Origin: GCA-2746795 sp964643965 | Lineage (GTDB): Bacteria; Chloroflexota; Anaerolineae; Promineifilales; Promineifilaceae | NCBI GenBank assembly: GCA_964643965.1 | Contig: CAZXVH010000033.1 | Location: forward strand, 1-42,397 | Reading direction: 5' to 3' | Length of the DNA stretch: 42,397 nucleotides | In this document: positions 22,455 through 29,610 of the stretch, in pieces | Position numbering within the stretch: position 1 is the stretch's first letter | Layout: every line of letters begins with the position of its first letter | Translations under genes and position numbers: made by a program | Notes under the pieces: model-generated | Databases searched by the model: none | What the model saw: only the letters and a program-made list of their open reading frames with translations | Told to the model about the DNA's origin: nothing

Positions 22455-22589
22455 GGGTGTGTTTCATTCTCTTAAAACCCGAGACTAGCCGCCGCCTGAG
22501 CCTGTCGAAGGCAGAGGCGGCGGCGGACACGGCTACGACTTCGACAAGCTCAGTCTCCGCCTTGTCTTAAAGTAAATGAAACGCACCCC
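22455..22589. mobile_element. 135-bp MITE-like element with 8-bp target duplication
   Basis: The terminal inverted repeats are GGGTGTGTTTCATT (left) and, reading inward from the right end, GGGTGCGTTTCATT. AATGATAA is duplicated on both sides (22447-22454 and 22590-22597). The paralogous block at 27.5 kb lacks the insert and so shows the empty site (CAACCAGGTGGTGACGC). The interior has a nested inverted repeat (CTGAGCCTGTCGAAG / CTTCGACAAGCTCAG) and no coding capacity. It would need a transposase in trans. Confidence 0.85.
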
Positions 22590-22597
22590 AATGATAA

Positions 22598-22652
22598 CGC
22601 ACAGCCACGGCCACCGCTTCTGTGCGGCTGGTAACGTTTAACTTGGAAAGAA
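22598..22652 (-). pseudogene. 3' fragment of NarL-type response regulator gene
   Basis: Read on the minus strand this piece encodes LNVTSRTEAVAVAVRYH, matching the recognition-helix end of the intact regulator at 27522-28163 (LDVTSRTEAVAVAVRHH). Nothing upstream of it in this copy is preserved: the homology ends at 22652, just before the DUF2254 gene end. Confidence 0.8.
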
Positions 22653-22681
22653 ATTTGAAGATTTTAGGTTCAGTAAAAGTC

Positions 22682-24010
22682 TCAAGACTGCTCCAGTATC
22701 CTGTTGACTATCTGGTAGCTTTCTTCAACATCCTGGCGGTCATGTTCCTGCGGTATGGCTTCGTCGCTTCCCTGTTTGATCATCTTGGCTTGCCGTCGCA
22801 GAGCCTCCCGCTCCGTTTGTGTGTGCGTATGCGCTGCAATCACGGCAATTGTTTCTAGCAACCGGATGGTTACCGCTACGCTTGAACGGCCATATTGCCG
22901 GATCTGATTGAACGCTGTCTCAACTAAACCCTCAAACGTGACCGAGTCAGCCATTAGACGCAGTTTATTCTCGTCATCGTAACGGTAGCCGGAGGGAATC
23001 TGCCGCTCGGCCAGGTGAGCCAGCGCCACACCCAGTCGATCCACGCAAGCCATAGCAGTAAACGGATCATTGATGCCGGGTGAAAGTGCCCGCAAGGCAA
23101 TCTCCACCAACTGGTCGATTGCAAATTCTACATCTTGTAAGCGCAGACGCTGCGCTCCAAAAATGAAAGCATCATTGATCTTTTCGCCAAGTCCCTTCTC
23201 AAAACGCTTGTTGGGCCAAACCTTGACCAGATGATTACCTGAAGCAATGAAGTTTCCCGGACGGTGTTCAAGACGAAGCAGGAGATTATGCTCTATCGCC
23301 AGCTTGATCAGCCCCTCGTTATCAATAGACTGTAGATAGCCACTGTGCGTGGCTGTAACCGGCCGGGCATCTTGGTCAAAATCCTCCGGCACGTCATCTT
23401 CATTTCTCAGTTCATATTCAAATGCAAGATAGCTTTTTTTCTCCGGAAACAGCCGGTCAATGGCCGTGTTCAACTCCCGCTCAACCGAGGCAATGACATG
23501 CTGAACCTGAATGGAAATCGACACGTGATGAATAAAGTAAATAAATAAACCCAGACTGGCTAACGCCAGAAAAACAGCCACTGTGACTGAGATATGGGGC
23601 ACAAATATGATTTCATCAACACTGCGGACCGTGCGCAACACCAGCAGACTGTAGACAAAGGTGGCAATGAATGTCCCCAAAACCACCTGATTACCGGTAT
23701 CCCGCATAAAGTTAATAAGCAAGCGCGGTCCAAATTGTGAGGAAGCCAAAGACAAGGCCACGATTGTGATGGAAAAGGTGACACTGGCCATCGTAATCAT
23801 CGAACCGGCCAGCGTGGAAAGAAGGGTTCGGACACCATCCGCCCCACCGGTATAAAACCACACCAGCAGTTCAGGCTGCTCAGACACTGCAAAATGGTCA
23901 AGGGCAACTGTCAGGAAAGAGAGCCCGATTGCCAGTCCAGTCATCAAGGCTGGTAAAAACCAGTAACTGGAACGGACGATTTCCCAATAATTGAGTAGCT
24001 TTGTTTTCAT
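22682..24010 (-). CDS. DUF2254 membrane protein
   Basis: The 442-aa protein matches DUF2254: four predicted transmembrane helices in the first half (YWFLPALMTGLAIGLSFLTV, TLLSTLAGSMITMASVTFSI, QVVLGTFIATFVYSLLVL, SVTVAVFLALASLGLFIYFI) followed by a soluble C-terminal half. Conserved blocks are GGADGVRTLLSTLAGSM, SLASSQFGPRLL, FMRDTGNQVVLGTF and ALSPGINDPFTAM. Function is unknown for the family. It begins 20 bp after the mscS gene end on the same strand. Confidence 0.9.
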   Translation of the reverse strand: MKTKLLNYWEIVRSSYWFLPALMTGLAIGLSFLTVALDHFAVSEQPELLVWFYTGGADGVRTLLSTLAGSMITMASVTFSITIVALSLASSQFGPRLLINFMRDTGNQVVLGTFIATFVYSLLVLRTVRSVDEIIFVPHISVTVAVFLALASLGLFIYFIHHVSISIQVQHVIASVERELNTAIDRLFPEKKSYLAFEYELRNEDDVPEDFDQDARPVTATHSGYLQSIDNEGLIKLAIEHNLLLRLEHRPGNFIASGNHLVKVWPNKRFEKGLGEKINDAFIFGAQRLRLQDVEFAIDQLVEIALRALSPGINDPFTAMACVDRLGVALAHLAERQIPSGYRYDDENKLRLMADSVTFEGLVETAFNQIRQYGRSSVAVTIRLLETIAVIAAHTHTQTEREALRRQAKMIKQGSDEAIPQEHDRQDVEESYQIVNRILEQS

Positions 24011-24030
24011 TTTCCTCTATACGCCAGCCG

Positions 24031-25497
24031 TCAGTCCGTCGCATCCAGCAGATTTTCTCCCTCTTCCGGCGTGCGGGAATGGCGTGCCTGTGATTCGATT
24101 TCACCAGCCTCGCTGCGTAAACCACCCTCAGCTTCTGTCGAGAAAGTTTCCGGTTCTTGTAGCGCCTTGCCTTCCGGCGTGGCGCCGGCATCCCCTGGCG
24201 CAATCAAGCGGACAGTTAGCCCATGCGGGAAGATCAATTCCCGCGATTCGTCCGGCATGGAGATGTGGGCATCTTGAAAAGCCCGCTTTACCAGGCGGAT
24301 CACCGACGACCTCACCTTCTGCCAACTGTACTGGCTGCCGTCCATCCAGAAGTATATTTGTAAATCAACCGTAGCATTGCCCAGATTTTCTACCAAAACC
24401 AACGGCTCCGGATCCTCCAAGACGGCCGGATGTTCTGCCAGCAGGCGCATGATCACTTCCTGGGCCATCGAAATCGTATCTTCATAACCAATGCCCACCG
24501 TAAACCCTACCCGACGATTGGGATTGCTGGTGTAATTGAGGATTTTGCTTTTGTAGACGGTGGCGTTGGGAATTTGGACGTGATTGCCATCCAGGGTCAT
24601 CATGATGGTGGCACGGGTGGTCAAAAGCTGTACGTAACCCGTCGTGTTATCAATCTCCACCAGATCGCCAGTGAGGAAGGGGTTTTGCATACTGAGAAAA
24701 ATGCTGGACAGGAAGTTTTCGGTGATGTCACGGAAGGCAATACCCAAAATCAGGCCCAGCAATCCTGTGCCACCGATAACGGTCATGGCAATGCGGGTTA
24801 ACCCGGCTATTTGAAAGACGACGTATAAGCCTAACAGAAACACGCCTGCCCCCACACTGCGGGCAATGACGTTGACCAATAGCTTATTGGGGAGTCGGCG
24901 AGGCAGGAGATGACGGAACAAAATAACGGTTAATTTGGCGAAAAGGGCCGCAACGATCAGGACGAGCAAACTGAAGGCCATCAGGGGCAGAACGCGCACC
25001 ATGCTGCGCCCCTGTTCGCGCAGTCCGGCCAATGCCGGCTCAAAATCCCAGATGGATGGTTCCAGGATGGTGATCTGGTTCACAACAGCCGCCACGTCCT
25101 GGGTATTGCGTGCCAAATTACCGGCCCACTGCTTGAACTCCTCAGAATCAGTCTGGCCCGCCAGAAAGACAACTCCGTTTTGTACGCCCACATCGGGGGC
25201 GATAAACCAACCAGTGGCGTCGAGGATGCTTTGGAGCCGTTCACGAATTTCTTCGTCACGGGCAACTGGCTGCACATCTACCCGGTCTGGCGCTTCGATA
25301 GGTGTTTCGCCGGGAACGGCCGTTGGCGTTCCCTCGGGTCTGTCTTGGGCATGAGTGGGAATGGCAAAAATTACCCAACAGAGGAATAGAAAGAGCCAGA
25401 AGATCCACCGCTTTAGAGATTTTGCAAGCGTGATTTTAGATGTTTGACGGTTAATAAATAGGCTCCTGTTTTTGAAATGGCCTAAAAGGCTGCCCAT
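24031..25497 (-). CDS. BON-domain mechanosensitive channel, MscS family
   Basis: The 488-aa protein has a signal or first helix (WIFWLFLFLCWVIFAIPTHA), an extracytoplasmic BON domain (about 77-145; REEIRERLQSILDATGW-like, GVVFLAGQTDSEEFKQWAGN), then a membrane domain and the MscS pore/vestibule (about 165-430). Diagnostic is GLILGIAFRDITENFLSSIF, followed by NPFLTGDLVEI, GYVQLLTTRATIMMTLDGNH and IPNATVYKSKILNYT. The C-terminal tail is Glu-rich. BON plus MscS suggests an osmotic safety valve tied to envelope lipid or polymer. There is no clear ribosome-binding site at 25497. Confidence 0.93.
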   Translation of the reverse strand: MGSLLGHFKNRSLFINRQTSKITLAKSLKRWIFWLFLFLCWVIFAIPTHAQDRPEGTPTAVPGETPIEAPDRVDVQPVARDEEIRERLQSILDATGWFIAPDVGVQNGVVFLAGQTDSEEFKQWAGNLARNTQDVAAVVNQITILEPSIWDFEPALAGLREQGRSMVRVLPLMAFSLLVLIVAALFAKLTVILFRHLLPRRLPNKLLVNVIARSVGAGVFLLGLYVVFQIAGLTRIAMTVIGGTGLLGLILGIAFRDITENFLSSIFLSMQNPFLTGDLVEIDNTTGYVQLLTTRATIMMTLDGNHVQIPNATVYKSKILNYTSNPNRRVGFTVGIGYEDTISMAQEVIMRLLAEHPAVLEDPEPLVLVENLGNATVDLQIYFWMDGSQYSWQKVRSSVIRLVKRAFQDAHISMPDESRELIFPHGLTVRLIAPGDAGATPEGKALQEPETFSTEAEGGLRSEAGEIESQARHSRTPEEGENLLDATD

Positions 25498-25511
25498 ATA
25501 CCCAGAGGTGA

Positions 25512-25880
25512 TTAACCCTGAATGGCCGTTTTCCCAGCTTCAATCACCGGTTCCCAGCGTTCCTTTTGATCCTCAACGACGTCTTGACCATGCTGCTGCA
25601 ACTCCTCAGCCTGATCTTGTATGCGGGTCGTGACCTGGTGGGCTTTGTCGCGGATTTGATCCACGCCGTCATGGAGGGTAACGGCCGTTTGTTTACGCAC
25701 TTTTTGGCCTTTCCGTCGGATTTGTCTGCGGGTCCTTTTACCCGATTGCGGCGCCAGCAGCAGCATCGCCCCGGCTCCAGTCAGGGCGCCCAGCAACAGC
25801 CCGCCTAAAAATAAAAATCCAGCCAAAAAGGTATCTAACTGATAGACTTCGTCTTTTTCTTCATGGTTGTTCGTGTTCAT
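25512..25880 (-). CDS. YtxH-domain general stress protein
   Basis: The 122-aa protein has one N-terminal membrane segment with small residues (FLAGFLFLGGLLLGALTGAGAMLLLAPQSG) followed by TRRQIRRKGQKVRKQ and a long amphipathic helix (about 60-120), which is the YtxH family layout. The LLLAPxSGxxTR motif is diagnostic. YtxH proteins are induced by general stress in Firmicutes; the mechanism is unknown. The start at 25880 follows AAGGAG. It lies 14 bp upstream of mscS. Confidence 0.85.
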   Translation of the reverse strand: MNTNNHEEKDEVYQLDTFLAGFLFLGGLLLGALTGAGAMLLLAPQSGKRTRRQIRRKGQKVRKQTAVTLHDGVDQIRDKAHQVTTRIQDQAEELQQHGQDVVEDQKERWEPVIEAGKTAIQG

Positions 25881-25914
25881 TTTTTGATCTCCTTATCATT
25901 ATTCGTTGGTCTCA

Positions 25915-26433
25915 TTAAACCACACGGAGTTCTTGTTGCTCCGCACGTTTTAGATCAATAGTCATGGCGCCATCTTCGTGACCGACATCTTCGACGGTAT
26001 GGATGGCAATAGAACGATTGTCAGCGATTGGCCCAGTTACATACACATAACTAAGGCTGAAGCCTTGCACTTTGCCCTCTCCATTGATAATCACATCGCC
26101 AATTTTGCCGACCTTGGTACCGCCTGCGGTGTCTACTGGCCGCCCTTGCAATTCATCGCGCCGCAGCCAAGACGCCTCTTCTGTTTCCGCTAAATTCCCT
26201 TCCTCGTGAACCACATCAGCGTGCTTCACTAAAATCGCATCTTTTCCAATCGTTATGATGTCCTCGCGTTTAATAAGAAATGATTTGCGGCTGAAAAGCC
26301 CTTCTGTACCCAAGTAAATCCCCGCTACCGACTGGCAGTCAGCGCTGAGATAAATGTCTCTAATGCGACCGATAGAACGGCCGTCATTGACCGTGATCAC
26401 TGGATTACCGATGATATCTTTGCCCAAAAACAT
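25915..26433 (-). CDS. PRC-barrel protein (two domains)
   Basis: The 172-aa protein contains two PRC-barrel domains: residues about 1-75 (FLGKDIIGNPVITVNDGRSI, GRIRDIYLSADCQSVAGIYL) and about 88-165 (LRRDELQGRPVDTAGGTKVG, KIGDVIINGEGKVQGFSLSY). These small beta barrels bind partner proteins or RNA; examples are the H subunit of the photosynthetic reaction centre and RimM. In Chloroflexota they often accompany stress genes. It precedes the ytxH-like gene by 34 bp. Confidence 0.85.
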   Translation of the reverse strand: MFLGKDIIGNPVITVNDGRSIGRIRDIYLSADCQSVAGIYLGTEGLFSRKSFLIKREDIITIGKDAILVKHADVVHEEGNLAETEEASWLRRDELQGRPVDTAGGTKVGKIGDVIINGEGKVQGFSLSYVYVTGPIADNRSIAIHTVEDVGHEDGAMTIDLKRAEQQELRVV

Positions 26434-26468
26434 GGTTTCCGTCCTTTGTGTAGTACCCTACACGCTTT

Positions 26469-26507
26469 AGTCCCCTCTCCAAGGTTTAAAACCTCTGAGA
26501 GGGGACT
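26469..26507. terminator. Perfect 11-bp hairpin with T4 tail
   Basis: The arms AGTCCCCTCTC (26469-26479) and GAGAGGGGACT (26497-26507) enclose the inner palindrome AGGTTTAAAACCT. A TTTT run follows on the plus strand. Both flanking genes are on the minus strand, where it lies between the GlsB-like gene end and the PRC-barrel gene start. Confidence 0.6.
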
Positions 26508-26525
26508 TTTGCTAAAATAATATGG

Positions 26526-26801
26526 TTAGCGTCGGCGCAGTCCATTCCCACGGAAAAGACTGACTACGGCCAACAGAATGATGGCGCCCACTAGAGATAC
26601 CAGTAGCCCTGGTAAACTAAAGTTGTTCTGGTTGATAGTGGCGATGCCCAACAGCGGTGTCAACAGAAGGCCAGCCAAGAACGCCCCCACGATTCCTACA
26701 ACGATATTGAGCAGCAGACCCTGCTGCCCATTTGTACGCATAATAATGCTGGCTACCCAGCCAACGATGCCTCCAACGATAAGCCAAATAATAAAGTTCA
26801 T
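26526..26801 (-). CDS. GlsB/YeaQ/YmgE-family membrane stress protein
   Basis: The 91-aa protein matches the transglycosylase-associated (GlsB/YeaQ/YmgE) family: MNFIIWLIVGGIVGWVASII, then LLLNIVVGIVGAFLAGLLL and LVSLVGAIILLAVVSLFR, three hydrophobic helices with the Gly-rich IVGxxGAFLAG motif. An extra polar insert (GIATINQNNFSLPG) is typical. These proteins are induced by stress in several bacteria. The hairpin at 26469-26507 follows. Confidence 0.9.
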   Translation of the reverse strand: MNFIIWLIVGGIVGWVASIIMRTNGQQGLLLNIVVGIVGAFLAGLLLTPLLGIATINQNNFSLPGLLVSLVGAIILLAVVSLFRGNGLRRR

Positions 26802-26826
26802 TTTTTACGCTCCTCTGTAAACCGAT

Positions 26827-26935
26827 TTGGTAAGCTTGTGATGAGCTTAGCCGAATCATCGGTCTGCGATTCGCCAAATCGCGCTACGTTTTCACTCATT
26901 CGTGACTTCGGCGTGAGCTCAGTCGAACGGTGCAT
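26827..26935. repeat. REP-like TTCGACTGAGCTC palindromes
   Basis: This spacer holds two decayed members of a common palindromic repeat: TGATGAGCTTAGCCGAATCA at about 26838 and TTCGGCGTGAGCTCAGTCGA at about 26915. The same theme (TTCGACAAGCTCAG) is seen inside the MITE at 22541. No gene is visible in 26802-27011. Confidence 0.5.
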
Positions 26936-26967
26936 CGCAGTGCGTGGCGTCTCCTTTAATTAAGTTT

Positions 26968-27000
26968 AGATTGGTTAAATCTCCAAGATTTAACCAATCT
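26968..27000. terminator. Perfect 15-bp hairpin after csbD
   Basis: The arms AGATTGGTTAAATCT (26968-26982) and AGATTTAACCAATCT (26986-27000) are perfectly complementary, with a 3-nt loop. It starts 12 bp beyond the csbD stop on the minus strand, so it is probably a 3' stabiliser or terminator. In minus orientation the spacer is TGG, as in the double repeat at 18394-18426. Confidence 0.6.
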
Positions 27001-27011
27001 CCAAGATAAAT

Positions 27012-27215
27012 TTAGACCTTAGCTGCATCGAGCTTGTCGTTTATGGCCTTCTCGGCCTGCTCTTTGGTGTAGCCATACTTCTGTTGCAGAATGCCAATAA
27101 GTTGATCGGCCTTGCCATCCACTTGTTGTAAGTCATCATCAGTGAGTTTGCCCCACCATTCTTTGGCATGGCCTCTCGCTTCTTTCCACTTACCTTCAAA
27201 AATATCCTGATTCAT
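27012..27215 (-). CDS. CsbD-family general stress protein
   Basis: The 67-aa protein matches CsbD: MNQDIFEGKWKEARGHAKEW, WGKLTDDDLQQVDGKADQLI, then GILQQKYGYTKEQAEKAI. It is a small soluble four-helix bundle induced by general stress in Bacillus; its biochemical role is unknown. AGGAGGATCAC lies before the ATG, giving strong expected translation. It is downstream of the NarL regulator, with a duplicated spacer between. Confidence 0.95.
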   Translation of the reverse strand: MNQDIFEGKWKEARGHAKEWWGKLTDDDLQQVDGKADQLIGILQQKYGYTKEQAEKAINDKLDAAKV

Positions 27216-27233
27216 AGTGTGATCCTCCTCAGA

Positions 27234-27595
27234 TCATGTCGATAAACTGCCTTTGATTTTTACTAACACCGACGCCCCAGGCAGTGTGGCGCGTCGATTA
27301 GTAACTGTAAGAATAACTCTTGGTGGCTGCACAAAGCGCAGCCGTTTGTTCCACAATCTGTCTGGATTCCGGCATTGGCTGTTAGAGGGTGAGAGGGAGA
27401 GTCGGTTCAGAGGATGCGGATTATGAATTAATCTTACAACGAACCGGCACGGTTAGCGTCGGCTAGTCGGGGGAGATGTAGCTCCGCCAGTTGGGGGAGA
27501 AGGGGTGGGGCAAACGGCCGTTTATTCAACCAGGTGGTGACGCACAGCCACGGCCACCGCTTCTGTGCGGCTGGTAACATCCAACTTGGAAAGAA
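27234..27595. repeat. Duplicated block, copy B (source copy)
   Basis: This block spans the csbD upstream region and the 3' end of the regulator gene, including the CTCCGCCAGTTGGGGGAG repeat (27457-27500) and AACGGCCGTT. It matches 22139-22652 apart from the MITE there. The intact regulator gene and absence of the MITE mark this as the parental locus. Confidence 0.85.
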
Positions 27596-28163
27596 TATGG
27601 CTGACATGGGATTTAATGGTAGAGGGGCTGACTCCCAGCTTTTCTGCAATCTCACTGTTGTTCAAACCAGTAACCATCCAGACCAAAACAGTTTGCTCAC
27701 GCTCAGTCAGGTCATGTCCCAGTGGCGGCCGTTGGGTGGTGGCTTGAATTAAAGCGTGAGCAGCTTCCGGGGAGAGTGTACTGTGTCCGGCATGGGCGTC
27801 ACGGATCGCTTGAGCCAGTTTTTCCGCCGAAATATCTTTGAGCAGATAGCCAATGGCTCCTGCTTGCAGCGCATCTTGCACCAGTTTTTCTTCCTTAAAA
27901 CTGGTCAAGGCAATCACCCGCACAGTCGGAAATCGTTGCTGGATAATGCCAGTTGCAGTCACACCATCCATATTGGGCATCACCATATCCATCAGGATCA
28001 CATCCGGGAGAAGGCGGGCACACAATTGCACGGCCGCCTCCCCATCGGCGGCCTCACCCACCAGTTCCAGATCGTCATACACCTTCAAGAAGGTAGCCAG
28101 ACCACGACGTACCATCGTATGATCATCAACGAGCATCACCCGGATGAGCTGAGAATGGGTCAT
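27522..28163 (-). CDS. NarL/FixJ-family response regulator
   Basis: The 213-aa protein has an N-terminal receiver (RVMLVDDHTMVRRGL acidic pair, VILMDMVMPNMDG phosphoacceptor, IALTSFKEE, GYLLKDIS) and a C-terminal LuxR-type HTH (LTEREQTVLVWMVTGLNNSE, IAEKLGVSPSTIKSHVSHIL). ATG 28163 overlaps the TGA of the histidine kinase gene (ATGA), so the pair is co-translated; the frame extends to 28193. It is likely to control nearby stress genes, but no operator can be seen. Its 3' end was copied to 22598-22652. Confidence 0.95.
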   Translation of the reverse strand: MTHSQLIRVMLVDDHTMVRRGLATFLKVYDDLELVGEAADGEAAVQLCARLLPDVILMDMVMPNMDGVTATGIIQQRFPTVRVIALTSFKEEKLVQDALQAGAIGYLLKDISAEKLAQAIRDAHAGHSTLSPEAAHALIQATTQRPPLGHDLTEREQTVLVWMVTGLNNSEIAEKLGVSPSTIKSHVSHILSKLDVTSRTEAVAVAVRHHLVE

Positions 28164-29350
28164 AAGGAGTCCTCTTCTGCTACCTCCGGCCAACAGATGA
28201 AGATTTCTGACCCATGACCAGGTTGGCTGGTAATGGATAAATCTGCGCCAATTGTTTTGGCTCGTTCACGCATCATGCTCAAGCCATAGTGGCCGGGTGG
28301 TATATCTTCTGGATCGAAGCCGCAGCCATCATCCCGAATCTGTAACGTCACCAAGTCGGCGTCAACATGCAGCATGATCCTGACCTGTTCGGCGCCAGCA
28401 TGTTTGGCAATATTATTCAGCGCTTCCTGGCAGAGTCGATAAAGCGCCACTTGTACCTCGGCCGGCACTGCGTCTTGACCCGTAACGGTGACGACGACTG
28501 GGATATTTGTGCGGCCGGTGAGCGCATCACCCAGTTGTCGCAGCAGATCGCCCAAGTCAGAATCAGTTAAGACTAAGGGGCGAAGTTCAACCAGCAGGCC
28601 ACGCATTTCCGCCATGGCGCCCCGAGTCAAGCGGCGCAAATCCTCCAACGACTGCCACGCCTCATCGGGGTTTCGTTCCCACAGTCGGGGCAGTACCTCG
28701 GCGATGAGACCCGCAGAAAAGAGCGATTGGTTGACCGCATCGTGCAAGTTTTGCGCCAGGCGTTGGCGTTCCTCCAGCGCCGCAAGCGTTTGCGCCTGTT
28801 CATACAATTGGGCATTGACCATGGTGATGGCGGCCTGGTTGGCGACGATCAGCGCCAGAGCGGCATGGTGAGCGGTGAAGTTGTCCGGTTTCGTGTGAGC
28901 AACGCCGATACCCCCGATGACGCGCCCCTTCACAGCCAGGGGCACCCACATCCAGGCGCGTATCCCATCCAGCAGCACGGCGGCCTGATCATTCAGGAAC
29001 GACCGGAGAAACTGCGCCGCTGGATCGGCGCCCCATACGTCGGCGATTCGTTGTGGCGCGTGTCCATTTAACAACGCCGCCAGGCTTTCTGGGCCATCTA
29101 GCTGGATGCGGGAGGGAACCGCTTCTTTCAATGATTGCGGCCCCTGCACAGCCAGGGTAAGCAGGGTCAAATCGTTCAGTCCAAAAAGCACTGCATGTGT
29201 GTACTCGACGATCACCTGTAACTGGTCGAGGATTAAACCCGGTTCAAGCGCCAGGGCAGATGCCAACGTTTGGGAAATTTCCAGGAGGGTGGCTTGTTCG
29301 CGCATATGCGTTTCCATCTGGGATTGACGTTCCTGATTGCGAGCCTGCAA
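28160..29350 (-). CDS. GAF-domain sensor histidine kinase (NarX/DegS type)
   Basis: The visible 396-aa frame has a coiled coil (about 1-30), a GAF domain (about 25-180; WVPLAVKGRVIGGIGVAHTK), the HisKA_3 dimerisation helix with phospho-acceptor His in RQRLAQNLHDAVNQSLFSAG, and a HATPase domain (LYRLCQEALNNIAKHAGAEQ, DDGCGFDPED, GHYGLSMMRERA). It has no membrane segment and so is cytosolic. The start is unclear: 29350 is TTG, the first ATG is 33 bases further in, and the frame stays open upstream to a TAG near 29460 with plausible coiled-coil sequence. It may use a non-ATG start. It phosphorylates the regulator it overlaps. Confidence 0.9.
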   Translation of the reverse strand: MQARNQERQSQMETHMREQATLLEISQTLASALALEPGLILDQLQVIVEYTHAVLFGLNDLTLLTLAVQGPQSLKEAVPSRIQLDGPESLAALLNGHAPQRIADVWGADPAAQFLRSFLNDQAAVLLDGIRAWMWVPLAVKGRVIGGIGVAHTKPDNFTAHHAALALIVANQAAITMVNAQLYEQAQTLAALEERQRLAQNLHDAVNQSLFSAGLIAEVLPRLWERNPDEAWQSLEDLRRLTRGAMAEMRGLLVELRPLVLTDSDLGDLLRQLGDALTGRTNIPVVVTVTGQDAVPAEVQVALYRLCQEALNNIAKHAGAEQVRIMLHVDADLVTLQIRDDGCGFDPEDIPPGHYGLSMMRERAKTIGADLSITSQPGHGSEIFICWPEVAEEDSL

Positions 29351-29610
29351 CGCAGCCAGAGCTGTCTGAAAATCCTCCAGCAGAAGTTGCTCCTGGGAGC
29401 CTGCCGGCCATTGCGTTTCCGGAATAACAGGCGGCGCGTCTGGAGTGCGGCCTATTTGCTAGAATAGCGTGGACAACAGTGCGTAAAAATCGGATGGTGG
29501 TGGCATAAGATTAGTGTAACCGAACGCTAGGGGGTTGTCACTTTTTTATGACGGGTAGCAGGTAGCGAATATCGACTTATCGCTCCCTATTGGCTGTCCA
29601 CGACAGCTTC

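Larger units (their letters stand above)
22139..22652. repeat. Duplicated block, copy A (interrupted by MITE)
   Basis: Positions 22139-22454 and 22590-22652 match 27234-27595 in order and orientation at roughly 85% by eye: ATGTCGATAAACTGCC, the GCGCAAAGCGCAGCCGTTTG stretch, GTTCAGAGGATGCGGATT, the CTCCGCCAGTTGGGGGAG repeat, AACGGCCGTTTA, and finally the 3' end of a NarL-type regulator gene. Copy B at 27 kb adjoins the intact regulator and is the likely source. Confidence 0.85.
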
